64,000 nt of DNA from assembly GCA_941918925.1 (NCBI GenBank), contig OW799237.1, forward strand, positions 3,267,201 to 3,331,200, written 5' to 3'. The DNA is from Phyto melanocephala (lineage: Eukaryota > Arthropoda > Insecta > Diptera > Rhinophoridae). The position numbers and the translations under genes were made by a program. Of this stretch, positions 1 to 14,559 are shown one piece after another. Numbering within the stretch: position 1 is the first letter of the stretch; every line of letters begins with the position of its first letter. The notes under the pieces were generated by a model. It did no database searches, was not told the origin of the DNA, and was given only the letters and a program-made list of their open reading frames with translations.

Positions 1-3000
1 TCTTTTTAAATTATCCTATTATCCACATACACATTTGCATGCATATATATTGTACAATGACTTTTAAAAAATACATACATACACATATTAAAACAAATGC
101 TTAAATAAACAACAAAACAAAAATGTATTATACAGTTCCCACGTTCCTAGTATTAAGCAGGCGTACAAGGGGTATTCACTAGGACATGCAAAAGAGCTGA
201 ACAGAAAAAAAAACTTAATTTAAATTATAAATTTATGGCATACAAATTATTAATATAAAAAATTAAAATATTAAAAAAAAATTTGTTTCATAAAATTCTA
301 ATGACATTATAAATACCCCTAATGTTATTTTATAAATTTTATTTTTGTACCTAGTATTTGAAAAAAAACGAAATAAATATGTCATATTCCTATTTTAACA
401 TTTTGAAATTTATTTTGCGTATTTTATTTTGTAAATGTTTTTCAATTTTCGCAGCTGTTTATTTTATGTTTGTTTTATTATTTTCTATACTCAGAGTAAA
501 AATCAGGCTCCCTTAAATCTGTATCTCTTTGTTTAGTCAACTAAAAAACTAACAAAATTTATACTAATAATCCGTTTAGTTTAATATAGTGATTAAATGA
601 AATGACGCCAAAACAAGAAATAGAGAAGGCAGTCTTTAAATTTCTATTTGTTTTCATAAAAAAAAAAATTTAATTTGTCTACATTTATAATGTTGCCAAT
701 AAGATTCTAAACATTTCAATCATGGTGATCGCAATTCTAAAAGAATTTTTTTTTAATTTTTTTTTATATAAAGTTTGACTATTGGAAATTATGAGAAAAG
801 AGAAAAAATATATGAAATTTTTACATTTGAAAGGGAACAGCTGATGACCAGTTAATCTATGGAAACTACCTAAGTGTACCCTGATGTCATTAGAATTTAA
901 ATTTATTGACACCTACTTGAACGTGGCGAATTTCCAAACTTTGTGTTCTCTGATGAATAAAATTTTTCTATTGAGAAATTAATAAACTCTTAAAATGATC
1001 ATGTTTATTTAACTAAACGCACTCACAAAATTTTAGCCTACAAACGGGCACCCAAAGTAATGTTTCATCTCAAAAAGTGGTAGAAGCAGCTGTGGCCGCC
1101 GAAGGACGCTGTCCAATCGTTCTCTATTAATAGAGACTTTCTTTAAAAGTTTCTGTTATCTTCGAATTTATTTAAAATTTTCTAGAAACAAAAAAAAAAT
1201 CGAAAATATATTTAATTTAAAAAAAAAAATTAATTTCCGAATTTTGTTTAACTACCGATGACCATCAGAAATTTTTAACAGATTGGAAGAGGATCTGAGG
1301 CTAAAACATGTAATAATAATTAATTACCACGTCAGGTGTTACGTTATATAGCATCTAGATTTTACGCTGCGAAGGCATACCTAAATAAATGAAGACAAAA
1401 TCACTAGATTAATTTGAAAATAGCTAAAATGGCATTACATTTCAACAATGATAAATGAAAAAAGTATGTTTGTTTTGCAGCTAACTTCACTAAGTAATGC
1501 TCTGTCAAAATCAGATTTTCTAGTTTTAAAGCGTTGAAGCCGCACTATTTGGGTTTGCTGTATAACTTTGTATTAGCATGAGTCTAACTCAAAAATACAA
1601 ACGTATTGCCCACCACTGATCTAAAGGGTTATAAAAATGTTGAAATGAAATAAAACAATGCTCGTCTAAGAAATTAACGTTGTAATGGAATAGGCTTAGT
1701 CTAGATGTTCGCTCTGAAGTCAAATTTTATATACTTGTATTCGGCTGAACTTTGAGGAAGAACGTAAGAAATACCGATTTTTAAGGCATTATTATTGTTA
1801 TTTTCATTATTGGTACAGAAGTGTGACTTCGGAGAACCTCTCAATTTTAACGAGATATAATCTTATTCTACAAATTGCTTATGCAAACTATCTACTATGG
1901 CGTTCGAAACTTTATACTGTCATCTTTCTATCGTTCCACAATAGCTAAAAGAAATTAATTCTCACTGATAAACAAAGATTTCGGCATATAATTCTGCGGC
2001 AACCAAAAGTAATTTTTTGTAGATGAGTTGCCATCTAATGCAGTTCATGTGGGTTGGCATCACCTTACACATGGCATATCTTTGTCGTTTTTATTATCCG
2101 CGAAATATTAAACTAAACACATGAAATCTTGGAACAAAGAAAGGGAAATTTTTATTAAAATTTTACCACAAAAAAAGAATTTACTAAAAAATCTAAGAAT
2201 TAATAGATTTTTTTTCTATTTTATTTCTAAAAAATATTTTTTAAATTTAAATTAAAATAAATTGTGAAATAATTTTGTTTATTTTTTATTAACATAAAAA
2301 AAGAAACCAATTAATAAATTAAACTGAAATGAAAACCTTTGTAAACATTTTTCTTAAAAGAAAAATATATTAGATTATACGTTTACACATGTGTGCAATA
2401 TGGTTTTGCCCGTGTACACACACCCAACAAAAAAAAAACAGAACATAAATTAATGAAATAAAAGTAATTGCATTTTAATTTCTGTTGCGTATGGGCAGGT
2501 TCTAACCATTTGTTTAAAAAAACGTGTTGCATAATATGATTTCATTTTTCCCCTTTATTGTACGTAACCACAGATGAAACAAAACAAAAAAAACTTTTTT
2601 TTAGAAATTTTTCTTAATACTTTTCAATTGTGTTAAATGTACTTCTTCTAAATGATACAATTAAATTTAAAAATATTTTACCAAATGTCGACAAGTTCAT
2701 AAATAAAATAATAATCAACAAAAAAAACAAAAAACAATTGCAATCAAGTAACAAAACTTTTTGGCCACTTTTCTGTTTGGAATTTCTTTGTTGTTTAAAG
2801 AAAATAAAAAAAAAAAATTTTTTTGAAAAATTTTTCCTCAAGTGCTAGAAAACAAGTATGGCATTAGGGTCATTTAATACGATTATTATTTTGTTAAAAA
2901 AAAAAATAAATAAATAAAAATTTAGGTCGTTTATTGGGTGTTTGGATTTGGTACTTAAATACACATGTATGTTTGATTATGGATTGTTAAAAAATTTTTA

Positions 3001-3261
3001 GACTTTATTTAAATTTTTTTTTTTAGTAAATAAAAATTTATTAGTAGCTTTTAACGAAAGATTTTATCAACAAGATATTTAATCAACAGTAAGAAATGTT
3101 TTTTATAGTAGTGATTATTTAGCGTTCAATAATGACGCTTAAAGGGGAAAATGGTCATATTTGAAGTCACTGCGTTCAAGGTCCGTTCCATGATAATAGA
3201 CAAAGACAGAGGCAAATAAATGCTTAATCTTCACCTAAATAATTTTACAAAAAAAAGTCAA
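1..3261. other. AT-rich non-coding DNA
   Basis: Long A- and T-runs with no frame of coding character; the 72-75 codon frames here are Lys/Phe/Ile-rich translations of A/T runs. If the minus-strand gene of 29 kb extends this far, it is intron. No repeat ends recognised. Confidence 0.6.
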
Positions 3262-3345
3262 CCAATCAGCAATGTGATAGGCTGTAATTACATAGGTTGC
3301 GGGTTTGAATGGGATGTTGATCTGTTACACTATACACATACGCCA
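3262..3345 (+). repeat. Possible SINE-like fragment related to the 43.0-kb unit
   Basis: GGTTGCGGGTTTGAATGGG (B-box-like) is followed by GATCTGTTACACTATAC, matching the CTGTTACACTA tail of the 43-kb unit. The A-box part is not convincing, so this could be chance. Confidence 0.25.
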
Positions 3346-4359
3346 TATAAACTTTTACCAAGCCAAAAAATTCATAAAATTTATGTTTATAAAAAACTTT
3401 TAATAAATTCTTCAATTATATATATTTTTTCCTTAATTTTTGTCTAATATTTGTTAAAAAAAAAACTAACAAATATATACATACATACAAACACAAAATA
3501 TAGGATTAAGCAATTTATTATTTTAAACAAATTCCAGCATGCATTCCCAGTATGTTTTCATATTAAAAATGCATAAATCTTTTATTTTAAAAAGCAAAAA
3601 AAAAAAGATAAAAAGCAACATAAAACCCCTATTTAAAAATAAAAAAAAAACAGATGCAGTTTTTTCATTGTTGCTTCTTTTTAAAATTAATTAATTTATT
3701 GTGTTTATTTTGATTTTGCAATATTTTCTTACTCATGGGCCACTTGAAATGTTATAAATTTGTACCACTAGTAAGCCTCCACATTTATTCTTTAGAACGA
3801 AAAACAATAGCAAACAGATGCAAATGTAACAAAAAAAAATCATCGTCATAAAACCACAGGAGGCCCTTTTGGCTAATTGTTGTTGTTTAGTTGATGAAAA
3901 AAGTAGCTAAACAAAAACAAAACAAAAATGGGGAACATACTTACTCAGAAACAGAGTACAATAACAAATACAAAACTGGAGATAAATTAAAGAAGAAGAA
4001 AAGCAAATATGTAGATGCAAGAGCATGATATAAAGTTTAACAAAAATGGCACACGACTAGCAGACAAATATGGGAGTAGACAACAACAAGTGCCGTTAAC
4101 TTAATTATTTGCATTTGTACTACAAAACAGTGTTGCCGAATAAGACAAATTCAACGGATTGAAATGAGGATTTTCTTTATAAAATCGCAATCCAGTTATA
4201 TAAAACTTAATAAAAAATAAAAACAAAAATTCTATGTAAAAAATATTTTATACAAAAATATTCTAGATTAAAAGTGTTCCGTAGCAAAAATATTTTTATT
4301 ATGATTACAGTTATAAATTCAATATAAAAATATTCAATATAAAAAATTATTCTTTATAA

Positions 4360-4720
4360 AAAATGTTTTTTTTTTAATATTTTATCTACAAAATATGCCA
4401 TATAAAATATATTAAAATTTTTTACATAGAAATAATTTAATTAGATTTTTTTAATAAAAAAACTATCTAAAATTTTATCAGTAAAATATGTAAAAAATCT
4501 ATAGAAAATATGTTTGTATAAAAAGGAAAATAAACTAAAACTTTTCTATTTATTATAATTTTTTTTAATATTCTATATAAAAATATTCCATATAAAACGT
4601 ATTAAAAATTCCCTACATAGAAAAACTTAATTAGAATTTTATTTAAATATAAAAAAAATTATATGAAATCGTTTTTATAAAAAGAAAAATTAACTAAAAC
4701 CTTTCTGTAAATATAAGGAA
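4360..4720. repeat. Diverged AT-rich direct repeat, period about 190
   Basis: Words CCATATAAAA..TATTAAAA, TACATAGAAA and TTAATTAGA occur in the same order around 4395-4450 and again around 4587-4640. It is a low-complexity duplication. Confidence 0.4.
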
Positions 4721-6769
4721 ACTGTAATAAACTTTTTCTATACAATATTTTCCAAGTAAATAAATTAGTAAAAATTTATTATGGCTATAAAATTTAAGAT
4801 TTTGTAGTTTTGTTAACAGAAAAGCATATAATTTAAAGTTACTGCAAATTTTCCACTAGAGCAAAATGTAATATTTTTAGTTAATAGTTAATAAATTTAA
4901 AAGAATTTTCTATTACGAAAAACTTTTTACTCCTTAAAAAAAGGAGAACTAATCGGAATTTTGTCATAAAAACTGATTAACGAATTTTTATTTAACATAG
5001 AATATCTAAAAAAAAAGCAAATACATAAAGATTAAAAAAATTTAAAAATATATATCAATATTTCAAAAATAAGTAAATATTAACTAAGAAAAAAAGACAG
5101 AATTAGAATCTAATAAAACATTATATTGCGAGTTAAAATTAAAAAGAAGTTCGAATATTAACATTTTTATTATTTTTTTCTTAATAGAGAATTTATTAAA
5201 ATTAATCTCTTCAAATTAACATTTTTCACTAGTCAGAGAATTTATCGAAAAAAATTTATGGGAATGATTTAAATTTCATATTCTAATTTCGTTTTCGAAC
5301 AGAGTGTAACTCTGTGGCATGCCCTCTAGAAAATATTGTGAAAACCTTCTGGTAACCCTTAACTTTAGTGTCGTATAAAGGGAAATGCTTAAAGCAGAGA
5401 AGTAGGTTCAACTAGGTCTAACATAAACAAAATATAGACAGATATGTATAAATAGTTGGCAAAATAAAACTAGAACAAATATAAATTGAGTAATAAATAC
5501 ATTTAAAATACTGTGTGCACATATTTGTAAATGAATATTTATGTGTATGAGTATTTATGCTTTTAATAGAAAAGGTCAGAGTTGGAACTACTATAAAGAA
5601 TTAAAAAAATTAACTAATTAAAAAACAATTTTGGGAAATAAAAGAACATTTAATTTTGGGTTTAAAACAAAATCTTTAAAAAAAAAACTTAGACCAAAAA
5701 CTTATAATTTGTAATGTCAACTATTTACAGAAGCGTTTACAGTTTTGTGTAAATTGTGTAACTGTTGCAATAAAACTTAATATTGTTTAAACAAAGTCTT
5801 AAATATATTTTTACTTTTGTTTGATGTATTTAAAGTATTAAACTACATATTGTTCTCGTATTTAATTAGTTTAATTAAATATTTAACCCAACTAGTATAA
5901 AAAAACATTAAGGTTAAATGTGGAGGAATACTTCTTGCAAAGTAATGTTAACTTTTAAGTAATTGCAATATGATTCTATCTATTTACTTTTTGTGTTACA
6001 CTAAAAGCTATTAAAAATAAATTTATTTAACTACACTCACACACAGTTGTTCGTGCTATAACATTTAACACATTAATGAAAATGTGTTAAATAAACATAA
6101 AATGTAAAAGAAAAAAAAACTTTACGATTACCTACACCTAAAATAATGACAAATGAAAGAAAGCGGTAAGTAAAGCAAAAAATTAATTTAAATAGAAAAA
6201 CAATCATTTTTATAGATATACATACGTATGCACAAAAAAGCCTTAAATATTTTTTAATGAAAAAATATACAAAAAAAAAGTTTTTTTTAAGAATTTTAAA
6301 AAGAGCATAATTTTAGGCTTCAAATGATTCAAAATAAAATTAGCTTTTTTGGAGTAAAACGAATGCAATATAGAGAAAATTGGTGATTTATCGGAAGTAG
6401 TGAATTAGATATTTTTGAACAATTTTTTTTTTTTCATTCTCAAAAAAGAGATTCCCATTGTTCAAGTGAGCCAAAAAAACATTTCAAGTAATCCACTCAC
6501 AACTATGAATTCGAGATCTGAAGGAAGCAGTTGGTTATTTATACACATTTTATACACATATTGACTGTTTTATTTAATTCAGTAAAATTAATTTATGTAT
6601 TTCTTTTATTCAACTCTGTTCATTCACATTTCTTCTTCCTTCTGCTCACCTTCTTCATACAATTTTGAATGGAGCAATGAGCTTGACAAGGGATATAAAA
6701 ATTTGTGCAAAACGTTTGTGAAAATTTTCATAAATTTTTGGCAACACCGAGCATGCTCTCACTACCAAT
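4721..6769. other. AT-rich non-coding DNA
   Basis: Simple A/T-rich sequence, with scattered ACATACATAC and TGTGTGC words. No ORF, splice pair or inverted element could be supported. Confidence 0.6.
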
Positions 6770-6955
6770 CCAGACAGCTGGCAACTCTATTAAGAAACAG
6801 TAAAAGAAAGCTAAAACAGTAGAAAATAAATCTTGCGAGAAAAATTGATAATTGTTTGTTAAAAACAAAAAAAATCATGTGTTATTCCACTTTAACTAAA
6901 TTAACTAACTTTTTTTCTTCTACTCTGTTTCTTAACAGAGTTGCCAGCCGTTTGG
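6770..6955. repeat. Foldback element, 186 bp
   Basis: The left arm CAGCTGGCAACTCTATTAAG (6774-6793) is inverted on the right as CTTAACAGAGTTGCCAGCCG, with arms of about 37 bp. The centre is AT-rich. No target duplication was seen. Confidence 0.6.
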
Positions 6956-9900
6956 TTTTGTGTTATGATGGCAAACTGGGTGCTGCCACAAATTAATAAT
7001 TAACAAAATAAATACGAAAAAAATCCGCATTTCCCAAATAATTCTAAAATTTCAACAATAGATTCCCTAAAATATTGTGTGCAATTCAAAGCAGAGCTTA
7101 AATGTCTTCCATAACCGTCATTACTCTCATCGAATTTTTATTTGCACAACCAAATGTAAATAATAATCTTTTAAAGAGATTTTTTATAAGCAAATATTTA
7201 TACTAGATTTTTTTTAATATAATTTTAATGTAAAGAAAAACACATTAACTAAGCATAAGATTTTTAAATGTGTTTTTTTTTTAAGATTCTTATTTCAAAC
7301 CGATTTTGTGTGTGGGGTAGTCATTAAATTGAACTAAAAATACGTATAGCAAGACAAAATAAATAAATAAAATAAAAATATTGACAATTTATAACAAGAA
7401 CAATTGGCGTAAATACGTAAATGTAAGAAAGAAAAAAAACAAATCAATTATCTTAGAGAGATAGACATGAGGAAGAAGAGTTCTCTACTAAAGGAAATAA
7501 TAAAAATAAAAAATGGTAAAAAACAAACGAAATTGATTAAATTGGGAATTGAAAGACACTTATTGTCATTTCTATACAAAATTTGTATTAAAAAAACATC
7601 TTAAATTATTAAAGATTTTTAAAGCACCGTTTCACTCTTGCAAAAATGCGAAATTGTGTAAATTTACTGTTGTTGTTGTGAACACAGTTTTAAACAAAAA
7701 CCTGTTTAATATTGAGAAAAAGTCCAATAGCAGGGACTGAAGACTCGTTTTACGTACTTACAACACCGACGAGTTTAAAGAAAAGCTGGTGTGTGTAGTT
7801 CAACATTTACGCACTAAGTTAGAGGTAAAGCAAAACTAAGTTCTAAATTTGTAGATAATTGTTTGAAAAAAACTGTGCACTTTCGCAATTTCATAAAACT
7901 TTAACCGGTAACGTGAATCCCCTTATTATTTACTCAACGAGTCATTGAGTGTCTAAGCAAGTTCTTATATCTCGTACACAAAGAAAAAACATTAAAACAC
8001 TTTATGTACTACCTCCGTGCATTTATTATTACATCAGTTCTATTTTTTGTTTAATTTAATAAACATTTATCTATACTTTTAATAATATATTTTGCAACCT
8101 ACAGTACTTGATGTCGTTTCGCTTGTCTACTTTTATCCAATATATTTTGTTTAAATATTATTTATACTTTTTTTATTTAAATTATTAGTGCGATTTATGT
8201 TTGTTATTGACGTTTAATTATTTCTCTACCTTTTTGGGATTTTTCAAGTGACAATCTACAAAAAGCACGATCACTTTATTTAATTGTTTTATGGGTGTTA
8301 TTTACAAAAATATACTTTTAAACGTAGTTCTCTACACTTGAGTTTTTTTTTTGTTTGTGTAATTTATCTAATTTTAAATACAAATAAAAAAAGTTGCATT
8401 AGTCATTTAAAGTTTGTGAATAATTTGAGAAAAAGTGCAATTAAATGAATAAATTTCAAGTAAATTAAATAATTTAAAACCAATTCAGATGTAAATTTTT
8501 CCAACCAACTTTAAATAGATGAAAAGCGTAAATTTATTAGGTTTATCATTTCAGAAGTAACACAGCCGAAATATTGCGACACCCTTTAATAAATTTTTAA
8601 GACGATAAATTTAATTTTTTTTAAACGAAAAATTCTTTTAAAAATTAAATAAAATTATCATTGTTTTATACTTATGGCTTAACGACTTTTGTTTCAATCA
8701 AAAACATGTGTTTTTTATTATTTTTATTTAAAGGAAACAAGTATAAATTAAGGGCGTTACTTATTTCGACTTTTATTATTATTTCATGCTGCATTTTTAC
8801 CCGACAAAAGACAATGTTTTATTAATTTAATAAAATTAATTGTTTATTTTAAAGAACTTTTGTTTTTTTATAATATTATTCTTTTTGTCGTCTCGTTATA
8901 TATTTGTTGACTTTTACGGTTTCAACAAAGCAAATAAATTATTATAAATAAAAGTTTACAATTAAACATTAAACACTGGCAGAGCTGAGAGATTATAAAT
9001 TTTAGAAAATTCAAAAAGTATTCCTGGTAAATAGATTACGAAATTATAAACAAATAGATTGTTTTTGAATGTTTTCTTAAGAAACAAAAATAATATTTAT
9101 TTTTTTTTATTAGCAAATAACAGAAATAAATTGAAAAGTTAATTTATTGTATATATATGTATTTGTATTATTGAAAAGGTAGTTTAATAAGTTTTAGATT
9201 TCCAGCCTTTTTATTTATTGTATACTTAAAACAGCACAAAAGCGGCAAACGTTTTTTAGCTGTCAAAAATTTGTATGCCCTTACAAATAGCTTGCATGAA
9301 GCAAAACGAAATACCGCGGTGGCAACGCTTTGCAAAAGGAAAATGTCTTGAAATCAAATTTTTCAGGAGAGCTACAAAACCGTATTAGTGCTGAACGATT
9401 TTTGAATATATGTTTATAGAAGTTACGTTGTTATGCCATTAAAATAATCGGAATGGGTCCATCTTATTTAAGAAATTTTTAAACCAAGTTGTTAGAAATG
9501 AAAAATTAATTAACAGCTAAATTGACATTACTAATATCAATTTACATTCTTTTTTATTGTTAATATGGTAACCCTAAAGTTACATTGAATAAATTGTTCA
9601 TTCCTTTTTTATATTTTAACAATACAACACACGTGTTTGATTTGTAGCAGTTTTTGGTCTATTTTCCCATCTAAATTACAACACAAGTAAATGCCGTTTA
9701 AAACCAAGCAATATGGCATTATTAACTTAAAATCGTATAAAATGAACATACGCGGCGGTTGCCCATGAAAACCACAGAATTTAGACAGGGCGTTAAATAT
9801 TGAAGTTCGCTGCACTAAAACTGTTTTTTTTTTTTTTTTTTTTTTGTTTTTACATAAAACCTATTTGATTCATATTACTTAAGTACAAATATTTAAAGGT

Positions 9901-12900
9901 GTTTTATGATAGTTAGTTAGGTGAAAGAGTTGAATCAGTTGAATCAGTTGAAAACAGACAGATGGATAAGATTTTTTTCTAAGATTTCTTTTTTTTACCA
10001 GAATAAAACTGTTAGATCTGGCAACTCTCTTAACATTAGTGCTTGTTTTGCACCAATGCTAATGAAATTTTTCGTAATAAGTGATATAAAACGGGAATCT
10101 TAAAAGTGTGCTACGTCCATCTCATAGCAGTAGCTCGATTTAATGGTAAAAACTACGATTTACTTCTCTGAATTTAGCCAAAAACTTTTTTATGTAAAAA
10201 AAAGAATTTAATTAAATTTAACTAGACATAATACAAGTATTTTTAACAATTTAACAATAATAATTATCAACATTTTTAAAAATTAAAAATACAAATTTTT
10301 TTTTTACCAGCCCCTTAAAGTATGCTTCATTTGTTTGAAGCACTTTACTGTAATGACAAGAAAAATTTGAGTTTATTAAAGCTAAAAGCTTTTAAACATA
10401 AAATTTATTTGTGTTTTTTATTATTATTTATAACATTAAACACCAAGTGATGTTTAACCTTCATTAAATCCTTAAAAAAAATGTATCGTTTATGATTGAC
10501 AAGGTTGAAGTAAGAAATAATTTGTTTCGCAAAAGTAACTTCCGTTGTTCTGGTGTCTTTAGGAAATAAAACATCAACAGCAACAATAAAAAAATCTTAA
10601 AAATTTACATGGTCATGTAAATTTATGATTTCTCAATCGTTAATTGCAAATTTATGTCTATTTTTTATGAAACTCCTTACAAGGGTCTTTTCGCGACGTG
10701 CTAAGACTTAGTTCAGATTTGGCTCTTACATGCATGCATGTGTGCGATGGAAGTGTTGAAAAGTTCAAATCCAAGTTTTTGCATTTGTTAAACGATTATT
10801 TGCGTTTTTTTCTTCTAGGATTTGATTTTTCTTTCGAGTTTATTTCTTCTTTGGCTTGTTCGTGTATCGTTATATCATTTAATTTATTGTTTTCATCGTT
10901 TGTTGTCAAGTTTACATTTTTGTGTTGTAACAAACAACAACGTAAATTTGTAATACGTGTTTAGCAAACAAAAGTTTTTAGGAATTTTTTCGGTTTTTTA
11001 TTATAATTTTTACGAGTTTGTGTAATGTCTGTACTTCTTTCCAAACTCTCCGCCTGTTTTTGTACTATTTTTTTCTTTGTACAAAAATAATAAATATTTG
11101 TTTATTATGTAGGAAAATAAAAAGTTTTTTTGTTTTACACAAACTAACTTTGATAATAAATATGACAATTGTCATAAAATGTTTTAAAACTTAAGAACTA
11201 CATTTCAAAAGCCTAAAAGTACACAGCGATATTAAAATGTTAGCAAGCCTAAAAGTAGATAATAAAATCAAATATTGAACTCTACACAAATCAGTAATTC
11301 AGTCATCATTCAGGTTATCGCTAGTTTTCTAGAAAATAATTTGTTGTATTTATGTTTTTATTTTAATTTCTTCGATAATCAGCCTCTCGTCACTTTTACT
11401 CTAAATGTAATCTTTATCATTAATTTTTTTTATAACAAATTAACATATTTACAAAAACTGGTCTATTTTGTTCTCAAAATGATTCGATTCGAAAATAGAC
11501 GCATGTTCTATTTTTAAGTGCGACCGGATTTTATGTGAATAATGGTTTATTGATAACCTTCTGATATTTTCAAAGATTTTATGAGATTTTTATGAGCCCA
11601 TATGGAATATATTTAACATTTCCTACCGTCTTTGTTTTTAAACAAACATTACGCAATGTATTCATTGAGATTCATTTATTTGCTTTTTTGTATCTCCATT
11701 CTATTGATTTTTCTTTAAAAAAAAAAAACTTTCAAATTGCAAAAGTCAAGTAGGTACATACTCTAAAGACGTCATAAAAGAATTGAATAATAAAAAAACC
11801 AACAAAAATTGCAAAAAAAAATATATATTTTTTTTTAACAACTACAAACACAAAATGCACGAAAATTTGCTGTGTACAATTATAAATGTACGATCTCAAA
11901 CCTTTTTTAAGTCAAACTTTTTTTTATCAAAAAATTCGATATAAGCTTTATGGAATTTTAGATTTGTCAAAATTCATTTTATTTTTTTTTTTAATTTTTT
12001 TAATATTCTTTTTAATTTTTCGTTAAATATTTTTCTAATTTTTATTATTTTTTATAATTTTCAATTATAAATAAATTGGTAAAAAAAAAAAATTAAAACG
12101 CCAGCGTTTAAACACACTTTGGTCACAAATTTTTGGTTTTATTTGTTGTTGTTAAATTGTTATTATTGTTTCATATTTCTTCTTGACATTTTCTCAATAT
12201 TTTGGTTTCGTTATAAAAACAGTTAAGTCTTATTCACTTGGTGAAACAACAAAAAAAAATAAAAATTCCGTTAAAATATGTATATGCCGGCTACCTTTTT
12301 ATTTTCTATTTATTTCTCACTTATTTTCCACTAAATTTTATACATATTCTTCAAAAATTTTCCCATATATTATATTTATTTTTTTTCTATTCATTTCTCA
12401 GTTTCGTAGAAATTTCTTGATTTTTTTTTACTAAATTTCAACAACTTTTTTTATTATTATTTTTGATTACTCATTTTTTTAACTATTTTCAGCGTTAAAT
12501 TTTTATTTAAAATTTAAAAAAATATCGTTTAAATTTAAAATTGGAATTTCAAATAAACGTGAAAAAAAATTTTAAAAATAACAAATTTGAATTTTCAATA
12601 AACGATCACCGCCGCATGATCTCACAATTCAAACTAAAAACGTTTTTTATTAAAATGTGTGCAAATTTGTTGTATCGACTGTTACTGGTTATTGTTGTTG
12701 CGGCTTCTTTCATTTAAGAATAAGGAAGTCTCCACATACACATGCTTATTTGTTTTTGGGGAAGGGGAGACTTTGAACAAAAGCAAAACCTACAACACCA
12801 ACCATAAGAAATGTGTTAAAACTGAAACAAAAAAATTAAAAACACATTTTTTATTCAAAATAGAGTTGGGTAAAATAGTGGACTAACAAAAGGTACTTTT

Positions 12901-13319
12901 TGTAATTTTTAACTTGCACTGCAACGAATGTCGAATTTATGGTTGTAAATGCAACGAGATATGCGTTAAATTTATAGATCAATAATCGATAGCAACCGAA
13001 CCTCAGTTGCGTTGCCAGTAGTTAAAAAATATATTGTAATTGTAACTTACAGCTGTCAATTTTATTTGCAAAGTAGGGAATACAAAGGGTGATTTTTTTT
13101 CTATTTGGGTTTTTTAATGTAAATTTTTTTGGTGTAAAAAAAAGATTCGTGACATGTGTCAAAATGCTAAAAATACTCAGTAAGGTTTGCTGTTTCACCT
13201 TGAATAAAAAAACTTAAAAACGAAAAAACAACATTCATTGAACTTTATTATCAAAATTCATGCTGTGTATTTCGTAATTACGTCGTCACATTTTTTGGCT
13301 TAATCGTAACATCAGCAAA
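6956..13319. other. AT-rich non-coding DNA with poly(T) tract
   Basis: Holds a pure T-run of about 22 at 9824-9845 and very T-rich stretches in 11.9-12.5 kb. A GGCAACTCTCTTAAC word at 10020 echoes the arms of the 6.8-kb foldback element. No gene supported. Confidence 0.55.
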
Positions 13320-13610
13320 CAGAATTGCTATATTACTTGAGAAGAGCAGACATAGGCAGTTCAAGAGGTGCAAATACACCCTGAGAGATGTAAGTTTTGG
13401 TGATCATGATCATGCGATTTGATCTAACTAAATTATTTTTTGGGAATACGTAGTACAATTTAGCAAAAATTTTACCCATGGAAGACAATATTACAGCTGC
13501 CATTGGTGAGATACGGACCAAAATGCTGAAAAAAGTATGCCAAAGTTGTATATCAGAAGGACCATTAACGGCATAGCCGCGGGCAACATTTACATGAAAT
13601 AATGTTTTAT
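13320..13610 (+). pseudogene. Degenerate mariner-type transposase, C-terminal fragment
   Basis: The plus strand retains FDLTKLFF (counterpart of the third-Asp motif CDLTPLDYF) near 13418, then NITAAIGEIRTKMLKKVCQ aligned with IVRVIRDIRPAVLEKVAQ of the intact copy, and a decayed tail GPLTA.PRA. Stops and frameshifts are present and no termini were found. The 62-codon minus-strand frame across it is a shadow. Confidence 0.6.
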
Positions 13611-14559
13611 AACTAAATGACAGGCATTCATTTGCCGTTACAAATACGTAGTTAATTTACTTTCGCCAATTTTCGGTGTTTTTTTTTTTTCAATAATCAA
13701 AACCCAAGCGGTTAAAAAATTACCCGACATTATAGGTATTCATATGTAAAAAAATTTCTGCAAATATCAGATAATTTTTTATTAATCCCCTTTGTAAATT
13801 ACCCTTTAGGTACATGCCGACCAACACTAGACACCAACAGAAAGAAGCAAACATAAAAGTCCATGAAAATAAAACTCAAAAATGTGCTCGCTAGCAAGAT
13901 CAGGGAGAAAGATTAACAAGAAGAAAAAAACAAAAAAATAATAGAGATTAATGTTAAAAACAAAAAATCATAAAAATGTTACGCTCTAATCAGTACTGAA
14001 ATGTGTAAATATTTGTGTATTTTATTAACAAAAAAGTTTATTACATGTGGAACATATAAATAAAAGCTTTTAAATTTATTTACTGTAAAAGCTTTTCTAT
14101 AGTTTATAAAAAGGTTTTTGTCTGCGATAAAAAGATCTCAAACTTAAAAATAAGGGTAAAAAAATTGATGAAAGTTTACGTGCAAGTACTTTAAAAAGGG
14201 TGACCTTAATGGGATAATATTTTGAACCAAAAAATTTTTGATTATATCTGTAAGTTTTGGCTACAATTTCTTAGGTTTATTGAAGTAACAAACTTATTTA
14301 AGTCTGTTTTGTATAAACTGAACCTCCTAAAAATTGTATTTTTAAACTTTTTTAGCATTCGAATCAATAGTGTACATAATTTACCCTGTTTCTTTGTGCA
14401 TAGAAAATTTTTTAAAAATATTGATTTTTTTATATAAATAACGCAAATAGGAAATTTTTTTGTAAGTTTGTCACAAAAAAATAGTTTTAAACCACCTAAA
14501 ATTTTTTTTTTAATTTAGATAATAATTGTATTGAAAATTTTTGATAAAAAGTTGCATTA

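Noticed and set aside
9609..9815. 68-codon minus-strand frame with possible piggyBac resemblance in an overlapping plus frame (MPFKTKQYGI)
   Set aside because: The resemblance is about ten residues preceded directly by a stop, with no TTAA ends or second motif.
10698..10964. 88-codon plus-strand frame
   Set aside because: No ATG at its head, hydrophobic and Phe-rich from T-runs, no neighbours or splice sites supporting it.
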